From Rhodospirillales bacterium 69-11 (GTDB taxonomy: Bacteria > Pseudomonadota > Alphaproteobacteria > Acetobacterales > Acetobacteraceae): DNA of 37,376 nucleotides. Below are positions 17,137 through 24,683 of this stretch, piece after piece (the first letter of the stretch is position 1; each line of letters starts with the position of its first letter). The DNA is taken from positions 270,724-308,099 of the forward strand of contig MKTV01000038.1 in NCBI GenBank assembly GCA_001898425.1, given 5' to 3'. Made by a program: the position numbers and the translations under genes. The notes under the pieces are model-generated. The model did not search any database, was not told the origin of the DNA, and saw nothing but the letters and a program-made list of their open reading frames with translations.

Positions 17137-18549
17137 ATGCGCGCCATCAATGCGATCCGTATGGGAGGAGTCGAGGTTCTGCCGCTGATCGAAGGCGGCA
17201 AGGGAGTCTCGATCTCGAACGGATTGTCGTCGGGCAACTGGGCGGCCGCCGGCGGCGTCGGCACGTTCAGCGCGGTCAACGCCGACAGCTACGACGACCA
17301 GGGTCGGCCCATCCCCCAGATCTACCACGGCCGCACCCGGCGGGAGCGGCATGAGGAGCTGGTCGGCTACGCCGTGAAGGGCGCGCTGGCGCAGGCCCGC
17401 CGCGCCTGGGACCTGGCCGGCGGCAAGGGCCGCGTCCACGCCAACATCCTGTGGGAGATGGGCGCCGCCGAACGCATCATCACGGAGGTGCTGGAGCAGG
17501 CGAGGGGCCTGGTCCACGGCATCACCTGCGGCGCCGGCATGCCCTACCGCCTGTCGGAGATCGCCGCGCGGTTCAACGTGCACTACTACCCGATCGTCTC
17601 CTCCGCCCGCGCGTTCAACGCGCTGTGGCGCCGCGCCTACTCGAAGGCCGCGTCCCTCCTGGGCGGCGTGGTCTACGAGGATCCCTGGCTGGCCGGCGGC
17701 CATAACGGCCTGTCCAACGGGGAGGACCCGACCCGGCCCGAGGATCCGTTCCCCCGCGTGCTCGCGCTGCGCAAGCAGATGCGCGAGTTCGGCCTGCACG
17801 ACACCCCTATCATCATGGCCGGCGGCGTCTGGTGGTTGGAAGAGTGGGAGGACTGGATCGACAACCCCGATCTCGGCCCCATCGCCTTCCAGTTCGGCAC
17901 CCGCCCGCTGCTGACCAAGGAGAGCCCGATCGGCGACGCCTGGAAGCAGCGGCTGCTGACCCTGCAGGAAGGCGACGTCTTCCTGAACCGGTTCAGCCCG
18001 ACCGGCTTCTACTCCTCGGCCGTGAACAACGGCTTCATCCAGGAGCTGCGCGAGCGCAACGAGCGCCAGGTCGCCTTTACCACCGAGGCGATCGGCGAGC
18101 ACATCGCCGAATACGGCGTGGGTCCGCGCAAGCGCATCGTCTACCTGACCCGTGCGGATCTCGAGCGGGCCCGGTCGTGGGAGGCGTTCGGCTTCACCGA
18201 GGCGCTGCGTACCCCCGACTCCACGCTGATCTTCGTGACCCCGGAGAAGGCGCAGGAGATCCTGGCCGACCAGCAGGCCTGCATGGGCTGCCTCAGCTCC
18301 TGCCGATTCTCCAACTGGGCACAGCACGAGCCGGACTTCAGCAACGGCAAGAAGGCGGATCCGCGCAGCTTCTGCATCCAGAAGACGCTGCAGGACATCG
18401 CGCATCGCAGCGACGATCCGTCCGCCGTCGAGCACAACCTGATGTTCAGCGGCCACAACGCGTTCCGCTTCGCCAAGGACCCGTTCTACTCGAACGGCTT
18501 CATCCCGACGGTGAAGCAGCTCGTCGAGCGCATCCTGACCGGCCGCTGA
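17137..18549 (+). CDS. Nitronate monooxygenase-like flavoprotein with C-terminal Cys cluster
   Basis: A 470-residue member of the nitronate monooxygenase/2-nitropropane dioxygenase (FMN TIM-barrel) group. Flavin-barrel segments: SNGLSSGNWAAAGGVGTFSA at about 27-46, GLVHGITCGAGMPYRLSEIA, YYPIVSSARAFNALWRR, PIIMAGGVWWLEEWEDW and AFQFGTRPLLTKESP. It is much longer than YrpB-type enzymes (about 320). The extra C-terminal part holds Cys382-x2-Cys385-x3-Cys389 and Cys413 in CMGCLSSCRF and RSFCIQKTL, a spacing that could hold an iron-sulfur cluster as in 2,4-dienoyl-CoA reductase-like enzymes. I recall close relatives of the same length in other alphaproteobacteria. A racemase-family gene follows 18 bases later. 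Substrate unknown. Confidence 0.8.
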   Translation: MRAINAIRMGGVEVLPLIEGGKGVSISNGLSSGNWAAAGGVGTFSAVNADSYDDQGRPIPQIYHGRTRRERHEELVGYAVKGALAQARRAWDLAGGKGRVHANILWEMGAAERIITEVLEQARGLVHGITCGAGMPYRLSEIAARFNVHYYPIVSSARAFNALWRRAYSKAASLLGGVVYEDPWLAGGHNGLSNGEDPTRPEDPFPRVLALRKQMREFGLHDTPIIMAGGVWWLEEWEDWIDNPDLGPIAFQFGTRPLLTKESPIGDAWKQRLLTLQEGDVFLNRFSPTGFYSSAVNNGFIQELRERNERQVAFTTEAIGEHIAEYGVGPRKRIVYLTRADLERARSWEAFGFTEALRTPDSTLIFVTPEKAQEILADQQACMGCLSSCRFSNWAQHEPDFSNGKKADPRSFCIQKTLQDIAHRSDDPSAVEHNLMFSGHNAFRFAKDPFYSNGFIPTVKQLVERILTGR

Positions 18550-18567
18550 CCGGTCGGGAGCGCGGCC

Positions 18568-19314
18568 ATGCGCCTTCTGCTGATCAACCCCAACATCACC
18601 GAGGCCACGACCGCGGCCATGGTCGAGGAGGCGCGCCGCCACGCCTCCCCCGGCACCGAGATCGTCGCGGTCAGCGCCGCCTTCGGGACGCAATACGTGG
18701 AGAACCGCGCGGAGGCGGCGATCGCCGCCCACGCGGTGCTGCAGGCGTTGGCCGAACACGCCGCCGGCTGCGACGGCGCGATCGTCTCGGCCTTCGGTGA
18801 TCCCGGCCTCGCCGCGGCGCGCGAGTTTGCCGACGTCCCGGTGTTCGGCATCGCCGAATCCGCCATGCTCACCGGCTGGACGCTGGCGCGCCGTTACGCG
18901 ATCGTCGGCCTGACCCAGCGGCTGCGGCGCTGGTACATCGAGTGCGCCGAGGAGCACGGGCTGGCCGGCCGGCTCGTCTCGGTGCGGGCGCTCGACCTGC
19001 CGATCCCCGACATCACCCGCGCCAAGGAGCAGTTCCGCGACCGGTTGCTGGCCGAATGCCACGCAGCGGTCGCCGAGGACGGGGCGGAGGCGGTGATCCT
19101 GGGCGGCGGTCCGATCGCCGGCCTTGCGCGCGAAGTGGCCGCCGAACTGCCGGTCCCGGCGCTGGACGGCGTCGCCTGCGCCGTGCGCCTGGCCGAGGCG
19201 GTGGTCGGCCTGCACCCGCGCAAGCCCACGGCCGGCAGCTTCGTTCGACCCGCGCCCAAGCCTGCCAAGGGATTGGCACCGGCGCTGTTCGCTCGGATCA
19301 CCGGTTCGGCCTGA
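18568..19314 (+). CDS. Asp/Glu/hydantoin racemase family protein lacking the usual cysteines
   Basis: A 248-residue protein of the aspartate/glutamate/hydantoin racemase superfamily: LLLINPNITEATTAAMVEEA at the start, CDGAIVSAFGDPGLAAAREF near residue 70, GIAESAMLTGWTLARRYAIV and EAVILGGGPIAGLAREVA. Known hydantoin racemases use two cysteines, one before the FGDPGL-like segment and one in the LGC segment before the last helix. Here these places read SAFGDPG and LGGGPIAG, so both are absent; the only nearby cysteine (ACDG-type position, about 71) is displaced. It may be a different catalyst (for example a maleate or malonate decarboxylase-like activity) or a non-racemising binder. Co-transcription with the upstream flavoprotein is likely (gap of 18 bases). 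Confidence 0.8.
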   Translation: MRLLLINPNITEATTAAMVEEARRHASPGTEIVAVSAAFGTQYVENRAEAAIAAHAVLQALAEHAAGCDGAIVSAFGDPGLAAAREFADVPVFGIAESAMLTGWTLARRYAIVGLTQRLRRWYIECAEEHGLAGRLVSVRALDLPIPDITRAKEQFRDRLLAECHAAVAEDGAEAVILGGGPIAGLAREVAAELPVPALDGVACAVRLAEAVVGLHPRKPTAGSFVRPAPKPAKGLAPALFARITGSA

Positions 19315-19318
19315 TCCG
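19294..19318 (+). terminator. Hairpin overlapping the racemase-family stop codon
   Basis: CGGATCA (19294-19300) and TGATCCG (19312-19318) form seven base pairs, with an inner CCG/CGG pairing. No T-run follows. Weak terminator candidate. Confidence 0.35.
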
Positions 19319-19462
19319 GCGCGTCACCGGCACACGGGAGCACGCAGCCGTCGGGCACCGGGCCTGTCCTGGCACGGAAGCGCCGAATCTACGGCGGCGG
19401 GCTTGCTCGCCCGTCATGGGGGCGAAGGGTGACGATGCACGACGGCATGAGGCACCGGCAGC

Positions 19463-19492
19463 CGTGGATGGCCGCCCTGCGGCGGCCATGAC
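19463..19492 (-). repeat. Palindromic intergenic repeat, single copy
   Basis: ATGGCCGCC (19468-19476), loop CTGC, GGCGGCCAT (19481-19489), flanked by CGTGG on the left and GAC on the right. The core is identical to the copies at 28183 and 28231 and related to those at 33359 and 33412. It is in the inverted orientation relative to the copy at 28129. Confidence 0.8.
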
Positions 19493-19505
19493 GCCGGAGG
19501 GCCGT

Positions 19506-19660
19506 GCGCGCCGCCCCACCGCCGCTCCACCGCCGCGCCACCGCCGCTTCACCGCCGCGCGACCGCCGCTCCACCGCCGTGCCGCGCCACCGCCACGTCG
19601 CGCCACCGCCACGTCGCGCCGCGCAACCGCCACGCCGCGCCGCCCCCGTGCCGCACCGCT
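19506..19660 (+). repeat. Degenerate CCGCC-rich microsatellite
   Basis: About 155 bases made of irregular 8-17 base units of the type CCGCGCCACCGC, CCGCCGCTCCAC and CCACGTCGCGCCACCG. Repeats are imperfect and not in a conserved frame, so this is non-coding low-complexity DNA rather than a protein repeat. Confidence 0.7.
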
Positions 19661-19671
19661 CCGCTCGGCGA

Positions 19672-20106
19672 TCAGTTGTATTTGAAGGTCGGCATCCCCG
19701 TGAGCACGTCCTTCGACGCATTCGGCAACACGACGTTGACGCTGTCGTTCTTCCGCTCGACCTGGAGCTCCTTGTAGGGCACCGCGACCAGCTTGTTGCC
19801 GATCCCCAGGAACCCGCCGACGGAGATCACGGCGACCACGACCTGGTCCCCGTTCTCGTTCAGCAGCAGGTCGTCGATCGTCCCGACCTGCTGGTTCTGG
19901 CCGTTATGCACCGCGGCGCCAACGATCCGACCGACCCGGTAGCCCTGGCGCATGCGCACGGTGTCGACCGCGAGCGGCGCATCTTCCTTGGTGGGCATGC
20001 TCTGCACCGGGGCGGGAGCAGGCGTCTGGGTGGCCGGAGGCGCCGATCCCTGCGCGAATGCGGGCGAAACCATGAGCGTCAGCAGCGCGGCGGTCGTCTT
20101 CTTCAT
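19672..20106 (-). CDS. Secreted PRC-barrel domain protein
   Basis: A 144-residue exported protein. The start at 20106 opens a signal peptide (MKKTTAALLTLMVSPAFA, cleavage near AFA-QG) and has GGAAGG upstream. A Pro/Thr/Ala-rich linker follows and then one PRC-barrel: GRIVGAAVHNGQNQQVGTID, DLLLNENGDQVVVAVISVGG, FLGIGNKLVAVPYKELQVER. PRC barrels are small beta folds found in photosynthetic reaction centres, RimM and many periplasmic stress proteins of alphaproteobacteria. The molecular role here is unknown. Confidence 0.85.
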   Translation of the reverse strand: MKKTTAALLTLMVSPAFAQGSAPPATQTPAPAPVQSMPTKEDAPLAVDTVRMRQGYRVGRIVGAAVHNGQNQQVGTIDDLLLNENGDQVVVAVISVGGFLGIGNKLVAVPYKELQVERKNDSVNVVLPNASKDVLTGMPTFKYN

Positions 20107-20308
20107 GTCCGTGAGCCTTCCACAAACCTTACGGATCAAGACAACGCCCGTCTCGTCGCCGCGTATCGCTTGTGCTCGGTCACGTTCACGTCCCCCGCCT
20201 GCCGCGCCGCGCGCCCCTGTCGCACGGCCCGACCGCACGGCTCCACGATCGCACGACCTATCGATCGCAGGTTCCACGAGGGCCGGTGGGCAAGGCCGCG
20301 GTGCGCGG

Positions 20309-20893
20309 TCAGGCCTGGGGGAGGGTGACCCCGATCATGTCGCCCTCACGCACGATGGCGGCCAGGCGATCCTCGTCCCAGCCCTCGGTCCCGGCCGGGC
20401 GCCGCGGCAGCACCATCCAGCGGTAATCCGCCGTCGAGTCGACCACGCGCAGCTTCACCTGCGGCGGGATCACGGTCTGCCATTCCTCTTCCAGCATCTT
20501 CCGCGGGTCGCGCACCGCGCGGGCGCGGTAGGCGGCGGATTTGTACCAGAACGGCGGATAGCCCAGCACGGCGCGGGGGTAGCAGCTGCACAGGGTGCAG
20601 ACGACCAGGTTGTGCAGCTCCGCCGTGTTCTCCAGCACACCCAGCGGCGGCATGCCGCGCATGGGGATGCCGATGGCTTCGGCTGCCTTCGCGCCATCCT
20701 CCAGCATCAGGGCGCGATAGGCCGGGTCGGTCCAGGCCTTCGCCACCATTCGCGCGCCCTGGCCGGGGCTCGCGCGGTCGGTGATCGCGATGCGCTCGCT
20801 GATCTCGGACGGGGAGGCGATGCCCTTCTGTGCCAGCAGGCTGCGCACCGCGGCCAGCAGCCGCTCGCTCTCGGTCTCCAGCAGGTCGCTCAT
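20309..20893 (-). CDS. Nitrile hydratase alpha / thiocyanate hydrolase gamma-like metal subunit
   Basis: A 194-residue alpha-type subunit. The metal site VCTLCSCYP is present: Cys99, Cys102 and Cys104 bind the ion, two of them normally oxidised to sulfenate and sulfinate. Threonine in VCTLC points to the cobalt type (iron enzymes have serine). Around it are the family blocks GARMVAKAWTDPAYRALML, GVLENTAELHNLV, PPFWYKSAAYRARAVRDPR, RWMVLPRRPAGTEGWDEDRL and a C-terminal EGDMIGVTLP. It hydrates nitriles to amides or, in thiocyanate hydrolase, makes COS and ammonia from thiocyanate. The ATG at 20893 overlaps the beta-C gene stop by four bases. It is the last gene of a three-gene operon. Confidence 0.92.
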   Translation of the reverse strand: MSDLLETESERLLAAVRSLLAQKGIASPSEISERIAITDRASPGQGARMVAKAWTDPAYRALMLEDGAKAAEAIGIPMRGMPPLGVLENTAELHNLVVCTLCSCYPRAVLGYPPFWYKSAAYRARAVRDPRKMLEEEWQTVIPPQVKLRVVDSTADYRWMVLPRRPAGTEGWDEDRLAAIVREGDMIGVTLPQA

Positions 20894-21171
20894 GCGGGCT
20901 CCAGCCAATGTTCGTAGAGTTCGACCAGCAGCTCGTCCCCGGGGTGATCTTCCGGCCAGACGGAGCCCTGCGCGAACAGCACGTGATACAGCGCCCGCTT
21001 CTCGGCAGGGCGCGCGAAGGCGAGGTCCTCGGGGTTGGGGAAGTCGCCGAGATGGCGCACCACCGTGCCCGTGTGCCCGCGCAGGTACCAGGGCGTGCGG
21101 ATATGCACGGGCCCGCGCGTCTCCGGCCAGTCGAAGCGGACGCGTACGGCGCTGCCGGGGGCGAGCATCAT
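20890..21171 (-). CDS. Nitrile hydratase beta C-terminal-half subunit (ScnA-like)
   Basis: A 93-residue protein that equals the C-terminal SH3-like half of the nitrile hydratase beta subunit: GSAVRVRFDWPETRGPVHIR, then the hallmark TPWYLRGHTGTVVRHLGDFP, LYHVLFAQGSVWPED and the ending LVELYEHWLEPA. In ordinary nitrile hydratases this is the second half of one beta chain of about 220 residues; here it is a separate gene, as in thiocyanate hydrolase (ScnA) and the three-subunit toyocamycin nitrile hydratase. It overlaps both neighbours by four bases, which would secure equal synthesis of the subunits. Confidence 0.88.
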   Translation of the reverse strand: MMLAPGSAVRVRFDWPETRGPVHIRTPWYLRGHTGTVVRHLGDFPNPEDLAFARPAEKRALYHVLFAQGSVWPEDHPGDELLVELYEHWLEPA

Positions 21172-21479
21172 GCGCCCCCCAGCGCGGCGCGCAGTTCCGC
21201 CTCGGTGATGACGCCCTTGCGCAGCAGGTTGTCGGTGATGGAGCGGATCCAGCGCCGGTAGTAGCTGAGCCGGTGGTAGTCCGCCTCGGGGATCGACTCG
21301 ATCCCGCGCCGCAGCTCGTCGACCGACATCACCCGCTTGGCGCCCAGGATCTGGCGGATCGCGTCGACCTCCTTGTCGAAGTCGGTCAGCGCATGCGGCT
21401 CCACGTCCACCGGCTCGCAGAGGAACTTGGGGACGCCGCCCAGGTCGTGATGGGCGCGGGGCAGTTCGTCGTTGTCCAT
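21168..21479 (-). CDS. Nitrile hydratase beta N-terminal-half subunit (ScnB-like)
   Basis: A 103-residue helical protein equal to the N-terminal half of the nitrile hydratase beta subunit: the opening HDLGGVPKF, the FDKEVDAIRQIL helix, VDELRRGIESIPEADYHRLS, then YYRRWIRSITDNLLRKGVIT and EAELRAAL. The arginine in LRRGIE corresponds to the beta arginine that contacts the oxidised cysteines of the alpha subunit in known structures. It is the first gene of the operon. An alternative is a nitrile hydratase accessory protein (P14K type), which shares this fold, but the separate C-terminal half next to it makes a split structural subunit more likely. Confidence 0.85.
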   Translation of the reverse strand: MDNDELPRAHHDLGGVPKFLCEPVDVEPHALTDFDKEVDAIRQILGAKRVMSVDELRRGIESIPEADYHRLSYYRRWIRSITDNLLRKGVITEAELRAALGGA

Positions 21480-21554
21480 GAAGCGGAGCCTAGCGCACCG
21501 GCCGCCGATCGGGGAAGCGCCCGGCGCCGGCGGGGCGCGTCTCCCGATCGGCCG

Positions 21555-23855
21555 TCACCCGAGCTCGAACAGTGCGTTGATGCGCGCGTGCAGTTCCTGC
21601 CCCGTGACGGGCTTCTGCAGCAGCGCGATCGGCGGCGTGACGGCGTCGGTCATCTCGCCGCTGCCCGCCCTCGGGTCGCCGCTCAGCAGGATCGCCGGCA
21701 GCCCGGGAACCAGCCGGCGCGCGGCCTCGATCGTCGCGACGCCGTTCATCCCCGGCATCGCGAAGTCGCTGACCATCAGGTCGGCCCGCTGGCCGCGCGC
21801 CAGCCACGCCAGCGCCTCGCCGCCGGACGCGACCGCGGTGACCGCGAATCCCATGGCGGCAAGCTCGCCGGTCAGCACCTCCCGCACCGGCGGGTCGTCC
21901 TCCACCAGCAGGATCGCGCGGCCCGCCGCCGACGGGGCGCGGGCGGCGGCCGGTTCCGCATCCGCGGCCGGCGCACAGGCGGGAAGGAACAGGGCGATGC
22001 GGGTCCCCTCGTCGGGCGCGCTCTCGATCCGCAGGAGCCCGCCCGAGGCCGAGGCGAAGCCCTGCACCATCGACAAGCCGAGGCCCGTGCCCTGGCCGGG
22101 CGGCTTCGTGGTGAAGAACGGGTCGGCGGCGCGGGCGAGGGTTCGCGCGTCCATCCCGCACCCGGTGTCGACCACCGACAGGCGGACGTAGCGGCCGGGC
22201 GTGATTTCCATCCCGTCCGCCGGCGCGACGGTCACGCCCTCGGCGGAGATGCGGAGCCGCCCGCCCTCCGGCATCGCGTCCTGCGCGTTCACCACGAGGT
22301 TCACCAGCGCCGTCTCCAGCTCCGCTCGGTCGACGAAGATCCAGGGAAGGTCGGGCGGCAGCGCCACGGTCAGCGCGATGTTCGCGCGCAGCGTGTGGGT
22401 GATGATCTCCCGCAGGTCGGCCAGCGCCGCGCCGGTGTCGAGGGGCGCGGGCGAGAGGTCGCGGCGGCGGGCGAACATCAGCAGGCGTCGCGTGATCGCC
22501 GCGCCGCGCTCCGCCGCATCCATCGCCAGGCGCCCGAACCGCTCCACGCGCTCCCGCCGGTCCGGCTCACGCAACAGCAGGCCCAGCGCCCCGGCGATCG
22601 ACTGCAGGACGTTGTTGAAGTCGTGCGCGACCCCGCCGGCCAGCTGGCCCAGCGCACTGACCTTCTCGCTGTGCCGCAGGCGCTCCTGCGCGGCCTCGCG
22701 TGCCGCCACCTCGGCCTCCACCCGCGCTTCCAGGTCGGCGTTGGCCGCTTCCAGCGCGCGCTGCGCCTCCTCGAGCCGCCCGCGCGCCGCGGCTTCGCGC
22801 GCCTCGCGCCGCTGCAGTTCCGCCGCCATGTGGTTGAACACGGTGGACAGGGCGCGGAACTCCGTCGGGCCACGGCCGGCGGGGACGCGGGTGTGCAGCG
22901 CACCCTCGGCCAGCCGCGCGGCCGCGGCCGCCAGCCGCTCGAGCGGGCGACGGACCAGCCGGTTGCCGACCGCGCGGGCGAGGGACAGCGAGGCGATCAG
23001 CCCGACCAGGATCACGCCGCCGCCCCAGACGGCGATCGTCCGGACCGGTGCCATCACCGTCTCCGGATACAATCCCACGCTCACCACCAATCCGCTCGGA
23101 CTTGCCGCGGGCGGGATGAAGCCGCTCAACCGCACGCGGCCGTCATACCCGGTGGTCTGGTGCACGTCCGGCCGCGTGGCCGCCACGATCCACATGTTCT
23201 CGGGCAGGAATTTCTGCCCGATCCAGCGCTCGTTGTCGGGGGAGCGGGCCAGCACGGTGCCGGTGCGGTCCGCGATCACGACCGTGCTGAACGCCGGCCG
23301 TTCCAGCGCCTCGATCTGCCGCCCCAGCCAGGCAAGGTCGAGGGCCACGACGATGAACCCCGCGGCCGCCCCGGCCGGACCCGGCAGCGGCTGCACGAGC
23401 GGCAGGAAGCTCGCGGCGGACGAGGCGCCCCGCACATAGGTCCCGACCTCGAAGCGTTCGGCGCGACCTGCCGCGCCCAGCCAGGACCGGTCCTGCTGCA
23501 CCCCGATCGACTCGGGTCGCGAGGTGCATCGCAGCGCGCCGTCGGCGTCGAACACGCTCACGAACCGGTATTTCGGCAGCCCCGCCTGGATCTCGCGCAA
23601 GGTCGGGGCGCAATCCCCGGTCGCGTCCGCGACCGCCGGAACGTGCGACAGCGTAAGGGTGAGCTGTCGCGCCGCCTCGACGATCGTGACGATGCTCTGG
23701 TGCATGAGCTGCGCCTGCTGCATCGCCTCGCGCGCGATCTCGCGTTCCTGCGTCTCGCGCAGGCCGATCAGGAAGGCGGTCTCGACCAGGACGGCCGGCA
23801 GGAGCGCGACGAGCACGAGCACCTGCAGGCGGCCTCGCAACCCCCGCGCCCACAT
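21555..23855 (-). CDS. Hybrid sensor histidine kinase with dCACHE, HAMP and receiver
   Basis: A 766-residue membrane kinase. Order: membrane helix at about 10-32; periplasmic dCACHE-type sensor to about 270 (RFVSVFDADGALRCTS, FIVVALDLAWLGRQIEALER, TVVIADRTGTVLARSPD); second helix at about 275-300; HAMP; a coiled coil rich in Arg, Glu and Ala; HisKA with GGVAHDFNNVLQSIAG (phospho-acceptor His411); HATPase with LVNLVVNAQDAMPEGG, DTGCGMD and GTGLGLSMVQGF; and a receiver with Asp697 in MVSDFAMPGMNG. The ligand is unknown; dCACHE domains usually bind small organic molecules. No separate DNA-binding response regulator is nearby. It lies 75 bases upstream of the split nitrile hydratase operon on the same strand, so it may regulate it. 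Confidence 0.93.
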   Translation of the reverse strand: MWARGLRGRLQVLVLVALLPAVLVETAFLIGLRETQEREIAREAMQQAQLMHQSIVTIVEAARQLTLTLSHVPAVADATGDCAPTLREIQAGLPKYRFVSVFDADGALRCTSRPESIGVQQDRSWLGAAGRAERFEVGTYVRGASSAASFLPLVQPLPGPAGAAAGFIVVALDLAWLGRQIEALERPAFSTVVIADRTGTVLARSPDNERWIGQKFLPENMWIVAATRPDVHQTTGYDGRVRLSGFIPPAASPSGLVVSVGLYPETVMAPVRTIAVWGGGVILVGLIASLSLARAVGNRLVRRPLERLAAAAARLAEGALHTRVPAGRGPTEFRALSTVFNHMAAELQRREAREAAARGRLEEAQRALEAANADLEARVEAEVAAREAAQERLRHSEKVSALGQLAGGVAHDFNNVLQSIAGALGLLLREPDRRERVERFGRLAMDAAERGAAITRRLLMFARRRDLSPAPLDTGAALADLREIITHTLRANIALTVALPPDLPWIFVDRAELETALVNLVVNAQDAMPEGGRLRISAEGVTVAPADGMEITPGRYVRLSVVDTGCGMDARTLARAADPFFTTKPPGQGTGLGLSMVQGFASASGGLLRIESAPDEGTRIALFLPACAPAADAEPAAARAPSAAGRAILLVEDDPPVREVLTGELAAMGFAVTAVASGGEALAWLARGQRADLMVSDFAMPGMNGVATIEAARRLVPGLPAILLSGDPRAGSGEMTDAVTPPIALLQKPVTGQELHARINALFELG

Positions 23856-24104
23856 GGCGACCCTGGTCGTGAACGAGCTGATGACGCGGCCCCCCGAGGC
23901 ACGCCGATACGCTTCTGAGGGCGTTACGATACAGGAGCGCCCAGGGCACGTGACCGCGAGAAGTTCTCACGATTACGTCATGGTTCGGTTCGGAATCGTT
24001 CGTTCTTCCGGATGATTCGTAGTGTCGGTGAAGGCGGGGTGTCGTGTCGCGAGACGCGGGCCGCCGGTCGGAACGCCACCCCGTCCGGCGGGACGGCGTG
24101 GGGC

Positions 24105-24497
24105 TCAGCGGACCATGGTTTCCTGCAGGTGGCGCCAGGCAGGGATCGCGCCGGCCCCGTGGTCCAGCATCAGCACGGTGCTCAGCCGGACGGTGACGCC
24201 GCCGCCCAGATGCTGGCGTTCCGTGTAGGTCATCAGCGCGAAGCCCGGCCCCGCATGGACCAGCCTCTCGTTGCCGATCTCCATCACGAGCCCTGGCCGG
24301 CTTCCCCACATCGAGGGCAGGCCGGCGCGGAACGCCGCCAGCGTAACCATCGTCCCCGTGACCGTAATCATGGTGTAGTCGGGGGCGAAGTGGCTGAGCA
24401 CGAGCGCCGGGTCCTGCTCTCCCTCGGCGCGGAACCAGCGTTGCAGGACGCGGTGCAGCCCGTCGATCTCGGCCAGCGCGCGGTCGGTGAAGCTCAT
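24105..24497 (-). CDS. NTF2-like / DUF4440-type small protein
   Basis: A 130-residue cytoplasmic protein with the NTF2-like cone fold pattern: an N-terminal helical half (ALAEIDGLHRVLQRWFRAEG), HFAPDYTMITVTGTMVTLAA after it, then strands ending in FALMTYTERQHLGGGVTVRL and LSTVLMLDHGAGAIPAWRHL. These proteins are often ligand-binding or minor enzymes (ketosteroid isomerase, SnoaL, Cif relatives); the role here is unknown. The ATG at 24497 is preferred over upstream codons because family similarity begins there. It stands alone between the sensor kinase and the SH3 gene. Confidence 0.75.
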   Translation of the reverse strand: MSFTDRALAEIDGLHRVLQRWFRAEGEQDPALVLSHFAPDYTMITVTGTMVTLAAFRAGLPSMWGSRPGLVMEIGNERLVHAGPGFALMTYTERQHLGGGVTVRLSTVLMLDHGAGAIPAWRHLQETMVR

Positions 24498-24683
24498 GGC
24501 TGCCTCGTCAGGTCCGGTCTCGCGCGGGGATGGGGCCGATGGGCTCGCGCCCCCGGGATGGGCGCAGTCCACCATGACGATGCACGAAAGCACCGACGAC
24601 GGCACCATGCGCCCGCCCACGACCCTCGGCGGGCGGCACGCGGCAGTGCATCCCGGCGGGCGACGTCACGCCCCCGGCCACCG

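Larger units (their letters stand above)
19315..19671. other. Gene-free interval between convergent genes, with palindrome and CCGCC-rich repeat
   Basis: 357 bases lie between the racemase-family and PRC-barrel genes, which converge. No reading frame here has similarity to anything I recognise. It holds one copy of the palindromic repeat (19463-19492) and then a degenerate CCGCC/CACCGCC-type microsatellite to about 19660. Confidence 0.7.

Noticed and set aside
19506..19660. A small repetitive protein gene in the CCGCC-rich stretch
   Set aside because: The units are irregular and shift frame; the products are Pro/Arg/Ala strings with no conserved start or ribosome site.
20309..21479. Ordinary two-subunit nitrile hydratase with a frameshifted beta gene
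   Set aside because: Each half has its own start and stop with four-base ATGA overlaps, the gene order matches scnBAC and the N-half comes first, so it is an organised split and not a broken gene.
20781..23918. A 1045-codon plus-strand frame opposite the hydratase and kinase genes
   Set aside because: Antisense shadow; the minus-strand genes have full domain support and this product has none.
23959..23969. GAGAAGTTCTC palindrome upstream of the sensor kinase as an operator
   Set aside because: Eleven bases alone are too short to support a call and no promoter elements line up with it.
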